From: Sternotherus odoratus
Lineage: Eukaryota; Chordata; Testudines; Kinosternidae
DNA: 64,000 nucleotides
Assembly: GCA_032164245.1 (NCBI GenBank)
Contig: JAVMKO010000003.1
Location: 86,658,390-86,722,389, forward strand
Direction: 5' to 3'
Shown here: positions 10,620 to 22,533 of the stretch, piece by piece
Layout of the letters: each line of letters opens with the position of its first letter
Numbering within the stretch: the first letter of the stretch is position 1
The notes under the pieces: model-generated
Database searches by the model: none
What the model was told of the DNA's origin: nothing
The model's input: only the letters and a program-made list of their open reading frames with translations
Program-made: the position numbers and the translations under genes

Positions 10620-12580
10620 GGATACTCAAAAATTGGAATTCTGAGAGAAATTTTGACATCTTAAAATTTGTTTTCATTCCAGAATAAAGTCATTTCTGAA
10701 ATTTCCTGCAAAACAGAAATTCTGAAAGAAAACTGTATTTTTGAAGATGTTTTGAATTTTTGTTTCACAAAATAAAATGTTTTCATTTTATCCTATTTAG
10801 ATTATTTCATGACAGGAGAAATGGTGTATAATATATGTTAAAATATAATCCTCAAGATATTATATTTTATTTTTTGAAATCATTACGGGAAGCAGCTACT
10901 TTAACAAGAAAATTAATTTATTCAATCAATCTGTACAAACTGTATCATTACAACACAAACCGGAGACACTTTGATTTAGAAAATAAATTTTCCATCAGCT
11001 GTCAAGCACTTGCATATGGTACATGTAGTGTTTAAACTTTAGAATAAGTTGTTGTATGTAATGCCCTAAGGGCTAAATAGTTTAATAATCCTCCTTCTCA
11101 GAATCTATAGGATGCAATCCTGTACTTCTTAATCAAGAAAAACTCTCCTTGAACTAGATAGTAGTTTTGCCTCCATAAGGAATGAAGAATTGGGCCCGGA
11201 ATGCATCTCTCAAGCCATTTTCAATCTGTTTTACAGAGGCTAGTTCCTCTGTGAAGATGATTTATGTGGCCTCAGAGTTAAGTATAATTATGATGAATAT
11301 TATATCCAAGGCAACAAGTATTTTCTTAATGTAAATGGAAGCAGCAAGTTGTAGATGTACTCCCAGTTGGATATCTGGAATACTCCTTTCCCATGCATCA
11401 AAATGTAAATACATCTCCATGTATGAAATGCATTACTGCACAAGAGCGGAGATAAATATTGCACAGAATGAAAAACATGAAGTTTTATCAATAATCTGGG
11501 CCCTATAAAGGTCACACTATAAGCCAGATTCACTCACACTAGTGTAGGGAGGTATACACTGCAAAAGCTGCTGCAGCAATGGAAGCATTCACCCTGAAGG
11601 GACAACAGACCGTGTACCCACTGCTTTCATCTCCAGGAGTTCTACTGCAAGGAGACAAGTTTCATAGGAGGCTGAGGTTTTATGAGAGATCTGACTTTGG
11701 ATGGGTCTTGGCCAGGCTTGAGCTTTCTCGTAGGGTGGAGGTTGTCGGCAATCCTTGATGAATGAACCTTACAGTGCTAGGTGCTCCTAATTATTATGTA
11801 TTTATACTTCCCTGCTTGCCACCTTCTGGAATTCTGAAGTGCTCTCAGGAGGTAACAAGGCAACACTAAGTACCAGGAGCACAGGTAAGCATTTTTTGGC
11901 ATTGCAATGAGATATATGTGAAATCCAGAGCCAGGGGAAATCTTATAAAATCACCCATACAAAAAAAAATACCCCTTTAACTTGCAGTTAAGGCTGTTGA
12001 ACTGTATTTCCTATCAATATAGTTGCCAAACATTAAGGAAATAAGACATTAGGTAAGACAACATTAACATCCCACAAACCACAGCTCATGTGCCTTGCAA
12101 CCCAATTATAATGTCCAACTGCACTCATTAACAATCTCCGCAACAAACCCTTTCTATTCTAATGTAAAACCACCCACAGTGTGCACATCCAATTACCAAA
12201 AATTATATTCACTTGTACAACCTTTGTTCTGGCCTCAGAATATTTTAGATCGAAATATAACAGTATAGGCACTTGCTGAGGTTAGAGTTAAGGTTATGGG
12301 CTTGAGAACAACTTTGAGAAACTGGGTATATGCTCTTGAATAACCTGCTCTAGTTTCTCTTCAGACTATATAAATCTTTATTGAGTAAATTTAATTTCAA
12401 ATTATCAAAGTTTGGGGTATTTAGTGGGGGCAGGAAAAGGACAGGCGAAGGAATTTCCTTATTTTCTAAAATGAGGAAAAAAGTTTAAATGGAATGAGTG
12501 GGCAGGGTTTGCAAGAGGGCAGCCTGCTCTAAGAGATATTATGAGGCACACCAACTACGGTTTCCCTTTTGCAGTTCTTT
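10620..12580. other. Intergenic sequence, no gene seen
   Basis: AT-rich sequence without recognisable coding exons, RNA genes or transposon termini. Confidence 0.4.
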
Positions 12581-12589
12581 GCACATCTG

Positions 12590-13172
12590 TAGGGCCTTAC
12601 CAAATTCGCGGCCATGAAAAACATGGGTATAGTAAGCGTAAAAGCACACAAAAGACCAGCTTTCACAAGGAAGACAAGCATTTCTCAAACAGGGTCCTGA
12701 CCCAAAAGAAGATTTTCGGTATTTGGTATTGCCCCCCTTACTTCTGCATTGGCTTCAGAGCTAGCTCGGCAGGGAGTGGCAGCTGCTAGCCGAGGGCCCA
12801 GTTCTGAAGAATCAGAGAGGTAGCCGTGTTAGTCTGGAATTGCAGAAGTGACAGAGTCCTGTGGCACCTTAAAGACTGACTGAAGTTTAACTTTAGTTAG
12901 TCTTTAAGGTGCCACAGGACTCTTTGTAACTTCTGCAGTTCTGAAGGCAGAAGCACAAGTAAGAGTGACAATACTGTGGCCCCCTTACAATATCCTTGCA
13001 ACCTCCCACCCCACCCTCATAACGCCCTTTTGGGACAGGACCCCTACACACTTACAACACTGAAATTTCACACTGGACTATCTTAAATCATGAAATGTAT
13101 GATTTTTTTAAAATCCTATGATTGTGAAATCCTATCATTGACCAGAATGGACCATGGATTTGGTAGGGCGCT
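12590..13172. mobile_element. Fold-back DNA element with long inverted arms
   Basis: The outer ends (TAGGGCCTTACCAAATTCGC at the left; the reverse complement of TTTGGTAGGGCGCT at the right) are inverted repeats. Matching continues inward for roughly 200 bp: GGTCCTGACCCAAAAGAAG at about 12691 pairs with CTTTTGGGACAGGACC near 13027, and the segment TTGCCCCCCTTACTTCTG pairs with CAAGTAAGAGTGACAATA. Near-identical 9-mers GCACATCTG (12581-12589) and GCACATCCG (13173-13181) look like the target duplication. A SINE-like repeat sits in the centre. The element lies just upstream of the VTA1 CpG island. Confidence 0.7.
12810..12935 (+). repeat. SINE-like repeat, palindromic copy nested in fold-back element
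   Basis: It contains GTAGCCGTGTTAGTCTG followed by GTCCTGTGGCACCTTAAAGA, a repeat common in turtle genomes. The second half is the reverse complement of the first (TCTTTAAGGTGCCACAGGAC, then AACTTCTGCAG). An exact 11-bp duplication CAGTTCTGAAG flanks it (12799-12809 and 12936-12946), as expected for retroposition. Related copies are at 27628, 54665 and 61186. Confidence 0.75.
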
Positions 13173-13284
13173 GCACATCCGCATAAAGCGGGGTTTCTGA
13201 GTGTGGTGGAGGTGCAGGTCTCTGGGACCTGAGGGGTCAGGCAGTGGAGACTTTGATCCCCAGTACTGAACGTATTCAACCACT

Positions 13285-13990
13285 TTCAGCACCGCGCTAG
13301 GAACAGGCCCGCAGAAGCGGCACTAGCGGCCACCTGCCCGGCCCGCCCCGTTGGCCGAGAGCGGCCACCGCCATGTCTAAAGCTCCCGGGTAAAGGGAGG
13401 CTCCTGAGTCCTGTCAGCGATCGGCTCCCAACCCGGCTCCCCGGCCGCCGCGCTCTCCACGAGGCCACTTCGCCCCGCGGGTGGGGCCCGGCCGCTCCTC
13501 GCTTCCCCCCCGCCGCTCGCCAGGGGTCGCTGCTGCAGGAGCCAGGCGCCTTCCTCCCGCCCCCTCGCCGGCGGCCGTCACCGGAAGCGGGACGCGGGAC
13601 GAGTTGTTGTTGCTGGTGCGACCGCCGCGGGTCCGGTCTGGGGTGTCATGGCGGCCGCGGCCCTTCCTCCGCTGCCCGAGCAGTTCAGGAGCCTCCAGCA
13701 TCACTTGCGAACCGGGCAGGAGCTGGACAAGCGGGAGCCGGTGGTGTCGTATTACTGTGAGTGCGGCGGCAACGGCCACCAGAGAGCCCCAGTCACCGCC
13801 CCCTCCCCGCCTCTTTCGTCACTCACCCACCGGCCCCCGACAGCCCCGCCCCCAACGCCCCTTCTAACGGCGGCCCCCTGCGCCCGCGTCTCGGCGGATC
13901 CTGCTCTGCGGGCCAGACCCCCCCCCCCCCCGGACAGACCCTTTTCTATGGGGAGAAGGGCGGCGTCACGTGATCGCTGCTCGTGCTCGT
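13285..13990. promoter_or_regulatory. VTA1: VTA1 CpG island promoter
   Basis: CpG-dense sequence surrounds the VTA1 start codon at 13648. An ETS-type site, ACCGGAAGC, lies at 13580-13588, about 60 bp upstream of the ATG, a position usual for housekeeping core promoters. No TATA box is apparent. A palindromic E-box, GTCACGTGAT, lies at 13965-13974 in the start of intron 1. The transcription start cannot be placed exactly. A short upstream ATG in good context at 13373 (MSKAPG, stop ending 13393) would be a uORF only if transcription begins that far upstream. Confidence 0.8.
13648..13756 (+). CDS. VTA1: VTA1 coding exon 1
   Basis: It encodes residues 1-36, from MAAAALPPLPEQFRSLQHHL to KREPVVSYY, plus one base. 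The ATG lies in a CpG island with an alanine-rich start as in other VTA1 proteins. The donor is GTGAGT at 13757, so the intron is phase 1 and the split codon becomes cysteine after joining exon 2. The HHLRTGQELDKREPVVSYY stretch is the first helix pair of the MIT-like domain. Confidence 0.96.
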
Positions 13991-14464
13991 TGTAATAGGT
14001 CGAGGAAAGGGGTCCGGACACGTTTACTCCGCTGCGACACGTTCATGTTGGTCCCAAACTCAGCGCTGCCTTTAATTAAATGCCTCTCCCCCTCCCCCAG
14101 CCCCAGCACTCAGAGATTAATCACCCAGCCTCGGCGTCCAGAAAAACGCCACCTAGCGCCCCCTCCCCCCCCCGCCACTGTCCTCAGTGGGTCGCCTCGG
14201 ACGTTGGAATAATTTTAGTGAGGGATTTTTAAAAATCAGTGCTGGGGGGTTTCAGGGGCCTCTGACATATAAAAGTGTCCAGACTCCCGCAATGGAGAGA
14301 CAGACTCGGACTGAGGGGAGCCTGGTTCTGTTTCCATCAGCTCTGCAGATGATTTGCCCAGCCTTCAGCAGTTCACTTTCCCCATTGTTTGTGTCTACTT
14401 CTAGCTATTTAAAATCCTCATTTGTTATTGTCTGAAAGTTCTTCTTTTTAAGGGCAGACTTAGC

Positions 14465-14690
14465 CCAGGTCAATCTAACTTACGTTGCTCAGTTTTGCAC
14501 TGTCCACGTTGGCCCTATGTGGCGGAAGATGCTCTCCTGCCAACATAGATTGATGTTTCTAGCCGAAGTACATGTCCACGAGAGAGCACTCGCTAGACGT
14601 GTTACAGTGGCACAGTTGCAGCGGTGTCGCTGCACTTAAGTTAGCACTACTGTAGAATGGCCCTCACTCATTTTCAGCAGGGAGGAAATT
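14465..14690. repeat. Diverged interspersed repeat
   Basis: Pieces such as AGATGCTCTCCTGCCAACAT resemble the inner part of the Harbinger-like element immediately downstream and of the fragment at 45.3 kb. No ends were defined. Assignment is tentative. Confidence 0.35.
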
Positions 14691-14701
14691 ACATTATTTT
14701 A

Positions 14702-14972
14702 GGGCTTGTCTACACTACTGACAGTACAGCTGCAGCTGTGCTTCACCAGTGTAGACCCTTGCTACAATGGCAGGATGTTTTTTTTTTTCATTGCTGTAGT
14801 TAATCTACCCCTTCGAGAGGTAGTAAGTAGTAGTTGACCGAAGAATTCTTCCACTGATTTAGTGGTGTCTATATTGGGGCTTAGGCTGGCCTCACTACAT
14901 CTCTCAGGGGTGTTATTCACATCGGTGAGCAACATAGATAGGTGAACCTAATTTTTAGGTGTGGATCATGCC
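14702..14972. mobile_element. Harbinger-like MITE
   Basis: The left end GGGCTTGTCTACACT and right end AGGTGTGGATCATGCC are imperfect inverted repeats, flanked by TTA on the left and TTA on the right, as in PIF/Harbinger insertions. The inner sequence GAAGAATTCTTCCACTGATT and TCAGGGGTGTTATTCACAT recurs as fragments elsewhere in the window. No transposase. Confidence 0.6.
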
Positions 14973-17353
14973 TTATTGTTTCTGTCTCTTGAATGACTTA
15001 TTTTTCCCCTAATTTTATCAGGAGGTGTAACTTCTTGGAGTTGCAGTAGTATATTTTAAGAAAGGAGTAAATGGGGAAGGAGCTTTTTAACCAATGATTT
15101 AATAAAGTACTTCTTTGTATACAGAGGTGAACTGAAAATGCAGGCTTGCAGTGTTTTGAAAAACATAGGCAACTCAGAGGCACAAGAATGATCCTATTCT
15201 TTATATTCTGCACACAAGTAATATGTTAATACAGTACTAGAATATCAACAGGTTGAATAAGGGATCTGTAAAATAACAGGATGTTTGTAATAATAATTGC
15301 TGGATGGTTCTAATAAAACACAACACAAAATCATCTTGTGTGTGATAGGAAGCACTAGCTAGCTCCTGAAGTGCCTTTTTGTTATCAGATGTAACCCAGT
15401 GTCTAACTAGGTCATGCAAATACTTGCTTACATGAAATTTTATTAAGTGCAGGTTTTTGTTCTGATGAAACTAAATGCAGAAATGTTTGATGATTAACCA
15501 ATACTAATTTCTCTTGTTTTCTTGATTTATATATTTGTTCTGAAATCTAGTACAAGTTCTCCGGAGTATGTAGGGAAAAACTAACTTTTTATCACACCTT
15601 AATATATTAGTGTTAATATTAATATTATATATAGTGTGATATTCAAGTGTATTTTGTAATATTTGAACTTCAGTGAATAAATACTTAAGGGAGAGAAGAT
15701 AAAGTGGCAATTAGTTTTATATCATTTATGGTACATCCCTGCTTGATATTAGCTTAAATTAGCGTAGGTGGCCTCGAGTTTTTACATCTGGCACTTAAGT
15801 GTGCTTACTGTTTATTGAACATGGCACAAAAATATGTTCCAATGACCATGTTTCTCATTACATTATAACTTAAAGTAAAAAGTGATGACATCTTGTTTTC
15901 AAAATCAAACACTGTTTAGAGTCTGAATCCTTTGAAATATCACAGAGCAAAAGAATCAGTCATCACCAAAATTATTTAGAAACTTTAAGTAGTGTTTCAT
16001 ACAAATAGACATCCTACTCATCTCTACCAATGAAACTGTTCCTACTATATTGTCTGGCTCCAATCCTGCAACTTCTGGTGTGCCCTTTGAACTCCATGTT
16101 GGTGGGATTCCATGGAGGAACAAGGAGTTGCAGGATCAAGGAGATAGGCTTCAATTCTACAAATGTGTGTGTTTAACTTTACTATAATGAGTACTCCTAT
16201 TGACTTTTTGCTTAACTTTACTACCTTGAGTAGTCACATCTTCATGACTATTGGTGATGCCGGGCAGCCTAAGGGCATTTCTGCACATTGTTTAGCAGTA
16301 AAATTGTCAGTAGTGACCACTCCTTGATATTATTGCTATGTGTAACTTTCTGTTGTTCCCTTCCTCCTCCTCCTCCCCTGTGCCCCCATTTCAACAGATA
16401 GTGGGTGTTAAGTCTGTCTGTGTTATGAACAGATTTTGGTACTTGAATTGGTAGTTGGCTTCTCTGCCTCAAGTAATAACTAAAAATCAAGACGCAAAGT
16501 GTAACATATTGTTTGTCTCACAAAAATAGCAAACTGAAAATTTTAAATAGAAAGATATACATTTAGAAGTGTTTATTTATAGCTTTTAAAGATTACATTT
16601 TGGGCTTAAACTACTTTTATTTTAAACCATGTATTGCAAAATACTTTTTCTGAACATTTCCTTTTCTAGGCTGTTTTAAATAGTTTGCGTTAATCATATG
16701 GCAAGATCTTCTCAATGGTGCTTGTTCAGTGCCTAGCTGTTTCCACGCCCCACTAATGATCAGATTTACTGTCTAGTAATGTCTAAAAGAAATGTTATAT
16801 AGCTCCAGTAGAGAAAAGGGCACAGGTGACTAATGGTGAACAAGGTGAAATTCTTCCTTCATTAAGTAATATGGGTGGAGGTTAGATTGTTTAATGGAGT
16901 TGCATGACTTGTTCAAGGGTTGTCATTTTCTAAACACAAGGAAGCAAATTCAGATAATAAATCTCTGGCCTGTTCAATATCTAAAGAAAAGTTTTCCCCA
17001 AGTAATATCGAAGATAGTCTGCCTGGAAAATAAACTTACAAAATAACCATGTTTGAGAGATGGTTATTTGTTTCCGTAACTAAGTGTTCACTTCTATTGT
17101 AGTGGTTTGATGAAGGATACTTCTTCAATACTGATTTATTTTTTTTTCAACCTTTCACTCTTGGTTCTTTTCAAATTAGCCGGTAAATTTTCAGGAGTAT
17201 ATTTATTAACTTTAATTGCGTTCTTTTTACTTACTGTAGCTCTAATTTAAAGGTATTGAAAGCTGTGCAGGTGTGTGAAAGCAACATTATTGTCTCTGAA
17301 TCTCTTCAACACTCTATAGTACATACATAAATCATATTTCCATATCCAGTAAA
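14973..17353. other. VTA1 intron 1, non-coding stretch
   Basis: AT-rich intronic DNA. Only random frames were seen; a weak old repeat may lie near 16060-16200 (CAATCCTGCAACTTCTGGTG). No exon or RNA gene. Confidence 0.4.
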
Positions 17354-17641
17354 TCTATATATATAAAAGTCAAGTGGTGTATGTATGAGTGTATGTATGT
17401 ACGTATGACTGCGAAGTCCTCCCGCACCGTTTGAGCCAGAGACTTGAATTTTGGTACAGTGAGGGGTCTTGGGGTCTAGATGCTGGTAAGAGTCGAAAAA
17501 TTTTCGGATCTCACCTCTGACGCCCCCCAGGGGTGAAAGTCTTTCAGGGCCAATCACATCAGCTTGGCAGTTAGGTGGTGATGATGTCATAATACCCCCC
17601 TCCAACAGACACCTCACTCACTCAGCTCACCCCTCCCTCCT

Positions 17642-17935
17642 CCAACGGAACCCCGGAGATCCCTCAGTTCTCTGCCCCTCCCCCCTCCCAACGGAACCCC
17701 GGAGATCCCTCAGTTCTCTGCCCCTCCCCCCTCCCAACGGAACCCCGGAGATCCCTCAGTTCTCTGCCCCTCCCCCCTCCCAACGGAACCCCGGAGATCC
17801 CTCAGTTCTCTACCCCTCCCCCCTCCCAACGGAACCCCGGAGAGCCCTCAGTTCTCTGCCCCTCCCACCTCCCCAACGGAACCCCGGACTACATCAGCTC
17901 TGTGCCCCCCCCCCCCACCTGCGAAGGTCCCCGGA
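17642..17935. repeat. 46-bp tandem repeat inside the Helitron
   Basis: The unit begins CCAACGGAACCCCGGAGATC and recurs at 17642, 17688, 17734, 17780 and 17826, with a decayed sixth copy near 17873. The first four copies are almost identical, so the expansion is recent. Confidence 0.9.
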
Positions 17936-17984
17936 ATCCCTCGGCTCTGGGCCCCCTTCCCGCCTGCGACGGATCTGAGTTGGG

Positions 17985-19275
17985 TTTGGTGGGACGGTAA
18001 GTGAGATGGGGGTGTCGGGTTCGGTCGGGGGGTGAGGTGGGGGTGTTGGGGTTGGTCAGGGGGTGTTGCGGTTGGTGGGGGGGGTGAGGTGGGGGTGTTG
18101 GGTTTGCTTGGGGGGGTGAGGTGGGGGTGTCGGGTTTGGTCGGGGGGTAAGTGAGCCGGGGGGGTGTCGGGGTTGGTCTGGGGGGGTGGGAAGGTGTCGG
18201 GGGGGTGAGGGGTGTGGTGTGGGTGTTGGGTTTGGTCTGGGGGGGGGGAAGGTGTTGGGGTGGGTGTCCAGACCAAACCCGACACACACCCCCGGCTCAC
18301 TTACCCCCCGACCAAACCCGACACCGCCACCTCACCCCCCCACCAACCGCAACACCCCCTGACCAACCCCAACACCCACCCCTCACCCCTCACCCACCCC
18401 AACACCTTCCCACCCCCCCAGACCAAACCCGACACCCCCTGGCTCACTTACCCCCCGACCGAACCTGACACCCCCACCTCACCCCCCCACACCAATCGCA
18501 ACACCCCCAGACCAAACCTGACACCCCCCGGCTCACTTACCCCCCGACCGAACCCGACACTCCCACCTCACCCCCCCAAGCAAACCCGACACCCCCACCT
18601 CACCCCCCCACCAACCACAACACCCCCTGACCAACCCCAACACCCACACCTCACCCCTCACCCACCACGACACCTTCCCACCCCCCCAGACCAAACCCGA
18701 CACCCCCCCCGCTCACTTACCCCCGACCGAACCCGACACCCCTACCTCATCCCCCCAAGCAAACCTGACACCCCCACCTCAACCCCCCACCAACCGCAAC
18801 AACCCCTGACCAACCGCAACACTCACCCCTCACCCACCCCAACACCTTCCCACCCCCCCAGACCAAACCCTACACCCCCCGGCTCACTTACCCCCCGACC
18901 AAACCCGACAACCCCACCTGACCCCCCCAAGCAAACCCAACACCCCCACCTGACCCCCCCGACCAAACCCGACACCCCCCCCCCCCCCCCCGGCTCACGG
19001 TGCACTGTGTAGCACACAGATTATTAAATACACTGTTTGGTCGGGGGGTGAGGTGGGGGTGTCGGGTTTGCTCAGGGGGTGAGGTGGGGGTGTCGGGTTT
19101 GGTCAGGGGGTGAGGTGGGGGTGTTGGGTTTGTTTTGGGGGGTCAGGTGGGGTTGTCGGGTTTGGTCGGGGGGTAAGTGAGCCGGGGGGTCTTGGGGTTG
19201 GTCGGGGGGGGGGGGGGGAAGGTGTCAGGGTGGGTGAAGGGTGGGTGTTGGGGTTGGTCAGGGGGTGTCAACTGT
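17985..19275. repeat. Strand-switching G-rich minisatellite arrays
   Basis: From 17985 to about 18268 the + strand carries G-rich units (GGGTGTCGGGTTTGGTCGGG, GGTGAGGTGGGGGTGTTGGG). From about 18269 to 19005 the same units appear as reverse complement (CCGACCAAACCCGACACC). From about 19036 to 19275 they return to the G-rich orientation. The two switches create long inverted arrays able to form hairpins. Dense runs of three or more G make G-quadruplexes likely on alternating strands. AT-rich spacer ACACAGATTATTAAATACAC separates the second switch. Confidence 0.9.
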
Positions 19276-19328
19276 CTGCCCCCTCCCCACCTCCGACTGA
19301 CCCGAGCAACGCCGGGCACTTATGCTAG

Positions 19329-21515
19329 TGCAGTATAAAATAGTATAAATGATAATAATGTGTTCCAGCAACTTCTAAGAAACAGAGATATAGGGCCTGA
19401 TTCTTATAACACAGTGATCTAAATCTGAAGCATCTCTGGTATCATTGGACTTACTGGTGTAAAATAGTTGTGAAAAGAATTTGATCCCTAGATATATATT
19501 TTTTTCAGATTTTTTTTCCTTCTCTCTCTTCCACCATCTTCAAATTAAGCTTTTGGACAGATGACACTTGAAAAACCCCTTACTCAGCATGTGCATTAGT
19601 GCTTTTCCTGAAATACGATGGAAGAAAACGTGTACAAGATTTCAAGTTGCTTACTTCTCCCAGAGCTCTAGCTGGACGTAGTTTGATTGAAAAGCTGAGA
19701 ACAGAGGAAAAAGCCTTTGGCCAATGTTTTTCAGCTGTTAAATGTTTTTTTTTCTTTCACTTTGTGGGTTTTGGGGAATAATAAAATGTTGACAGACATG
19801 ATCTTTTCTACCTGCAGTAGATCCAATGTCATTTTTTCTTGTAGCAAGAGATAAAGAACAAGGAAGCACTGCTTGGCCGACTTGTCTTTCTAAGGATGAT
19901 GCAGTGTATTGCAGTTCTATATGGTTCACTTTGTTTAGCATTACCAAGCTATTTCTGTCTGCTTGTTTTATACAGCAACTACAGTGTTGTACACCCTCCT
20001 GCCCTCACCTGTATTTGACCTAATATGTTCCTTAATGAAAACCTATGTTGTATTTTTCAAATTATCACCAACTAAAATCTCAAGTTACAGTAAAGTTTAA
20101 AGTGGTAACTTTAAAAAACTTGGATATTTATTATTAAGGCACAGGACTAATTATAGACAGCAAGAAATATTGTTTCCCATTGCACTTGGTTATAGTTGCA
20201 GAAACAACGTTCTGCTGTAACTCGATGCATTTTTATCTTCTTAGGAAAATTTTGAGTAACCATTTAATCTTACTTGAAGCAGTATATAACTAAATGGATC
20301 TTTCAATTGGAAAAAATCTTTTTAGATTATGTACTTTAACTCGGGCTTATTAGAATTCAAAAGCATAAAATATTGTGCCCAGAAGATTCCTTGTTTATTA
20401 AAAGGTGAATTCTATGGAGTTTCTACATACTGGAAGGAAACACATTTATTGCATGTCTGCAACAAAATTTCTTTATACAATAGTACCTAAGACTTTAGAG
20501 TTCAAACTAATTCACATGTTGTCCATGGTTGAGCAATCTGTTTTCCGTATCACTAATAGTAATGGGGAAACAGGTTTTATGGGGGGTTTTAAGTGTCTGA
20601 TTTGAGGTTACACATTAAGGAATAGATTTTAATGTTTTGTTTTGTTTAAGACATCTGATTTGTGATGTGCTGTGACCCATGTTTTGAATATGAGATAAAT
20701 TATAAATTGTCCTCAACTTCAGTTTCTTAAAGATGGGTTTCCTTCATCCTATATCTCAAGTATTTTCCTTCCTCTGTCTTTGTTTGTGGGCAGTTATTCC
20801 TTTTAAGAGGATTGCAAGTGAGAAACTGTACTCTGATGCCTTTTCCCTTATTGTTGCAGCAGAAGAAAAAGTAACTGTGTATAGAAGCAAACGCTTATGA
20901 GAGAGGTTAATAATTGCCAAATGTATTTGATGGAAATTATTAGAACAATGAAATCAAGCTGCTAATATTGTTTAAAATACTAAGGGTTGGGCAGAAAGGG
21001 AAATATAGAACAGAGATGATTCAGAAATTAAAGCTTGTTTTCTCAGGTGTGTATTCTTCGACTTAAGTAAACTATTTATTAAACCTATGACTTACCTTCT
21101 TGTTAGAGAATAATCTTCAGTCTTCTAGGACCTCAATACAGGCCTGGGGATCATGAAGCCTCCATTTTAACCTCTCTAGGAACGTTCCTTACATCAATTC
21201 ATTCTCCTCTGGCAATTTTGTGAATGCCAGAACAAAATGTTTTCAGTCAAATGAAATGTTTAATCTGAAATGGACTTCAATTTGCCAAATTTGTCTGGAA
21301 TTTTTCATATTCGACTTGGGTGCTACTGGTTTGGTTTTTTTAAATTGCCAGCAAACTGAAAAATCAGTTATCTTTCCCAGTTCTAGCTCTAACCTATTCT
21401 TGTCATCCAGCTAACTATAATTCCCATTGGCATCTCTCTGGAACTTATCATTTTGGGCAAAATTCTCTGTAGAGGAGCCCAGGTTGATATCAGCACCTCC
21501 ACTCTCTTGTATCTA
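19329..21515. other. VTA1 intron 1, non-coding stretch
   Basis: AT-rich intronic sequence with no supported exon, RNA gene or transposon end. Confidence 0.4.
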
Positions 21516-21519
21516 GCAG

Positions 21520-21690
21520 CTTGTCTACACAGCAACATGCAGGGTAAGCATGGATGTGAATTTAAAGCACACTAGTGGTTTCTCACTAACTCCTTATGTG
21601 GATACTCTTACTGTGCACTAGAAGCACCTTGGCACTTTGCATTTATACCCTAAATTACTCTGCACTACGTTCCTTGTATAGACAAGTACT
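21520..21690. mobile_element. Short MITE-like repeat (CTTGTCTACAC ends)
   Basis: The left sequence GCTTGTCTACACAGCAACAT and right sequence TTCCTTGTATAGACAAGTAC are imperfect inverted repeats about 170 bp apart. The ends resemble the Harbinger-like element at 14702. Target duplication not resolved. Confidence 0.45.
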
Positions 21691-22129
21691 AAGTGTACTA
21701 ATAAGGTGGTTAAAAAACATCAGCCCTTTAGGTAAAATGAGGGATAACCCCAGCAGAAGAGATCCAGATCCCTGGGTCTCAGGTTCAAGGAATTTACTAA
21801 TCTCATATATCCCTGTTTCATTTGGAGAAAAAGGGAAAAAAATACAGTAAAAGGTAAAAATCACAATAAAAGCACTTGTCATTTTCAGAAAAATGATTTT
21901 CAAGTTGAATGTTTCCATTTAGTCATAAAATATTAACATATCTTCACCAAACATATTTCACATTGTAAAACATACATCTCATTGCTAAATACTCAAATCA
22001 CAAAAGAAACAACCATTAAAAATGCAGTGATTTCACACTTTCCCTCTCTGCTCCTTCTCAAAACACTGACAACACCATATAATTTTAAATGATCAGTCTT
22101 TGATGGACATTGCATAGGACTAGCCTCCT

Positions 22130-22533
22130 CCCAGGGCCCCAACCCCCCCCCCCCCCCCCGCCACTCTTTGTCCCCTGACCACTCCCTCCCAAGACCCCCC
22201 CTCCCCCTGTAATCACCCTCCAAGATCCCACCCCCTATTCAACCACTCTGCTGTCTGTCCCATTACTGCCCTGACCCCTATTCACATCCCTGCCTCCTGA
22301 CAGGCCCCCTGGGACCCCCACCCCCATCCAACTCCCTCCCCATTCCCTGTCCCTGCCCCCTAGGATTCTTTGCACCTTATTCATCCCCCTGGCCTCCTTA
22401 CCAGGCTGCTCAGAGCAGCATGTCTAGCAGCTGGGGGGGGGGAGGGGAGGCCCGAGGGGAGGGATAGCCTCCCCATCCGGGAGCTCAGGGCTTGGGCAGG
22501 AGAATCCAGTGGGCTGTAGTTTGCCCACCCCTG
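22130..22533 (-). mobile_element. Truncated hAT-type element, same family as 35211
   Basis: Read on the minus strand it begins at 22533 with CAGGGGTGGGCAAACTACAG and continues with a CCTGAGCTCCCGGATGGGGA-type segment. That parallels the left half of the element at 35211-35912. The opposite end is missing. The interior is C-rich on the + strand, including a run of about 18 C near 22143. Confidence 0.65.

Larger units (their letters stand above)
17354..19328 (+). mobile_element. Non-autonomous Helitron loaded with minisatellites (1975 bp)
   Basis: The 5' end TCTATATATATAAAAGTCAA starts directly after an A. The 3' end has the short hairpin CCCGAGCAACGCCGGG followed by CTAG and then a T. TC...CTAG ends, a 3' hairpin and insertion between A and T are the Helitron hallmarks. 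There is no Rep/helicase frame. After a unique 5' part, the body consists of a 46-bp tandem repeat (17642 on) and then G-rich/C-rich minisatellite arrays that switch strand twice. Long proline-rich frames here are artefacts of the repeats. Confidence 0.88.

Noticed and set aside
13373..13393. Possible uORF (MSKAPG) upstream of VTA1
   Set aside because: It has good start context but nothing shows that the transcript begins upstream of it; kept only as a note in the promoter entry.
18212..19012. 266-codon Pro/Thr-rich frame
   Set aside because: It is the C-rich minisatellite of the Helitron read in one frame; no conserved domain.
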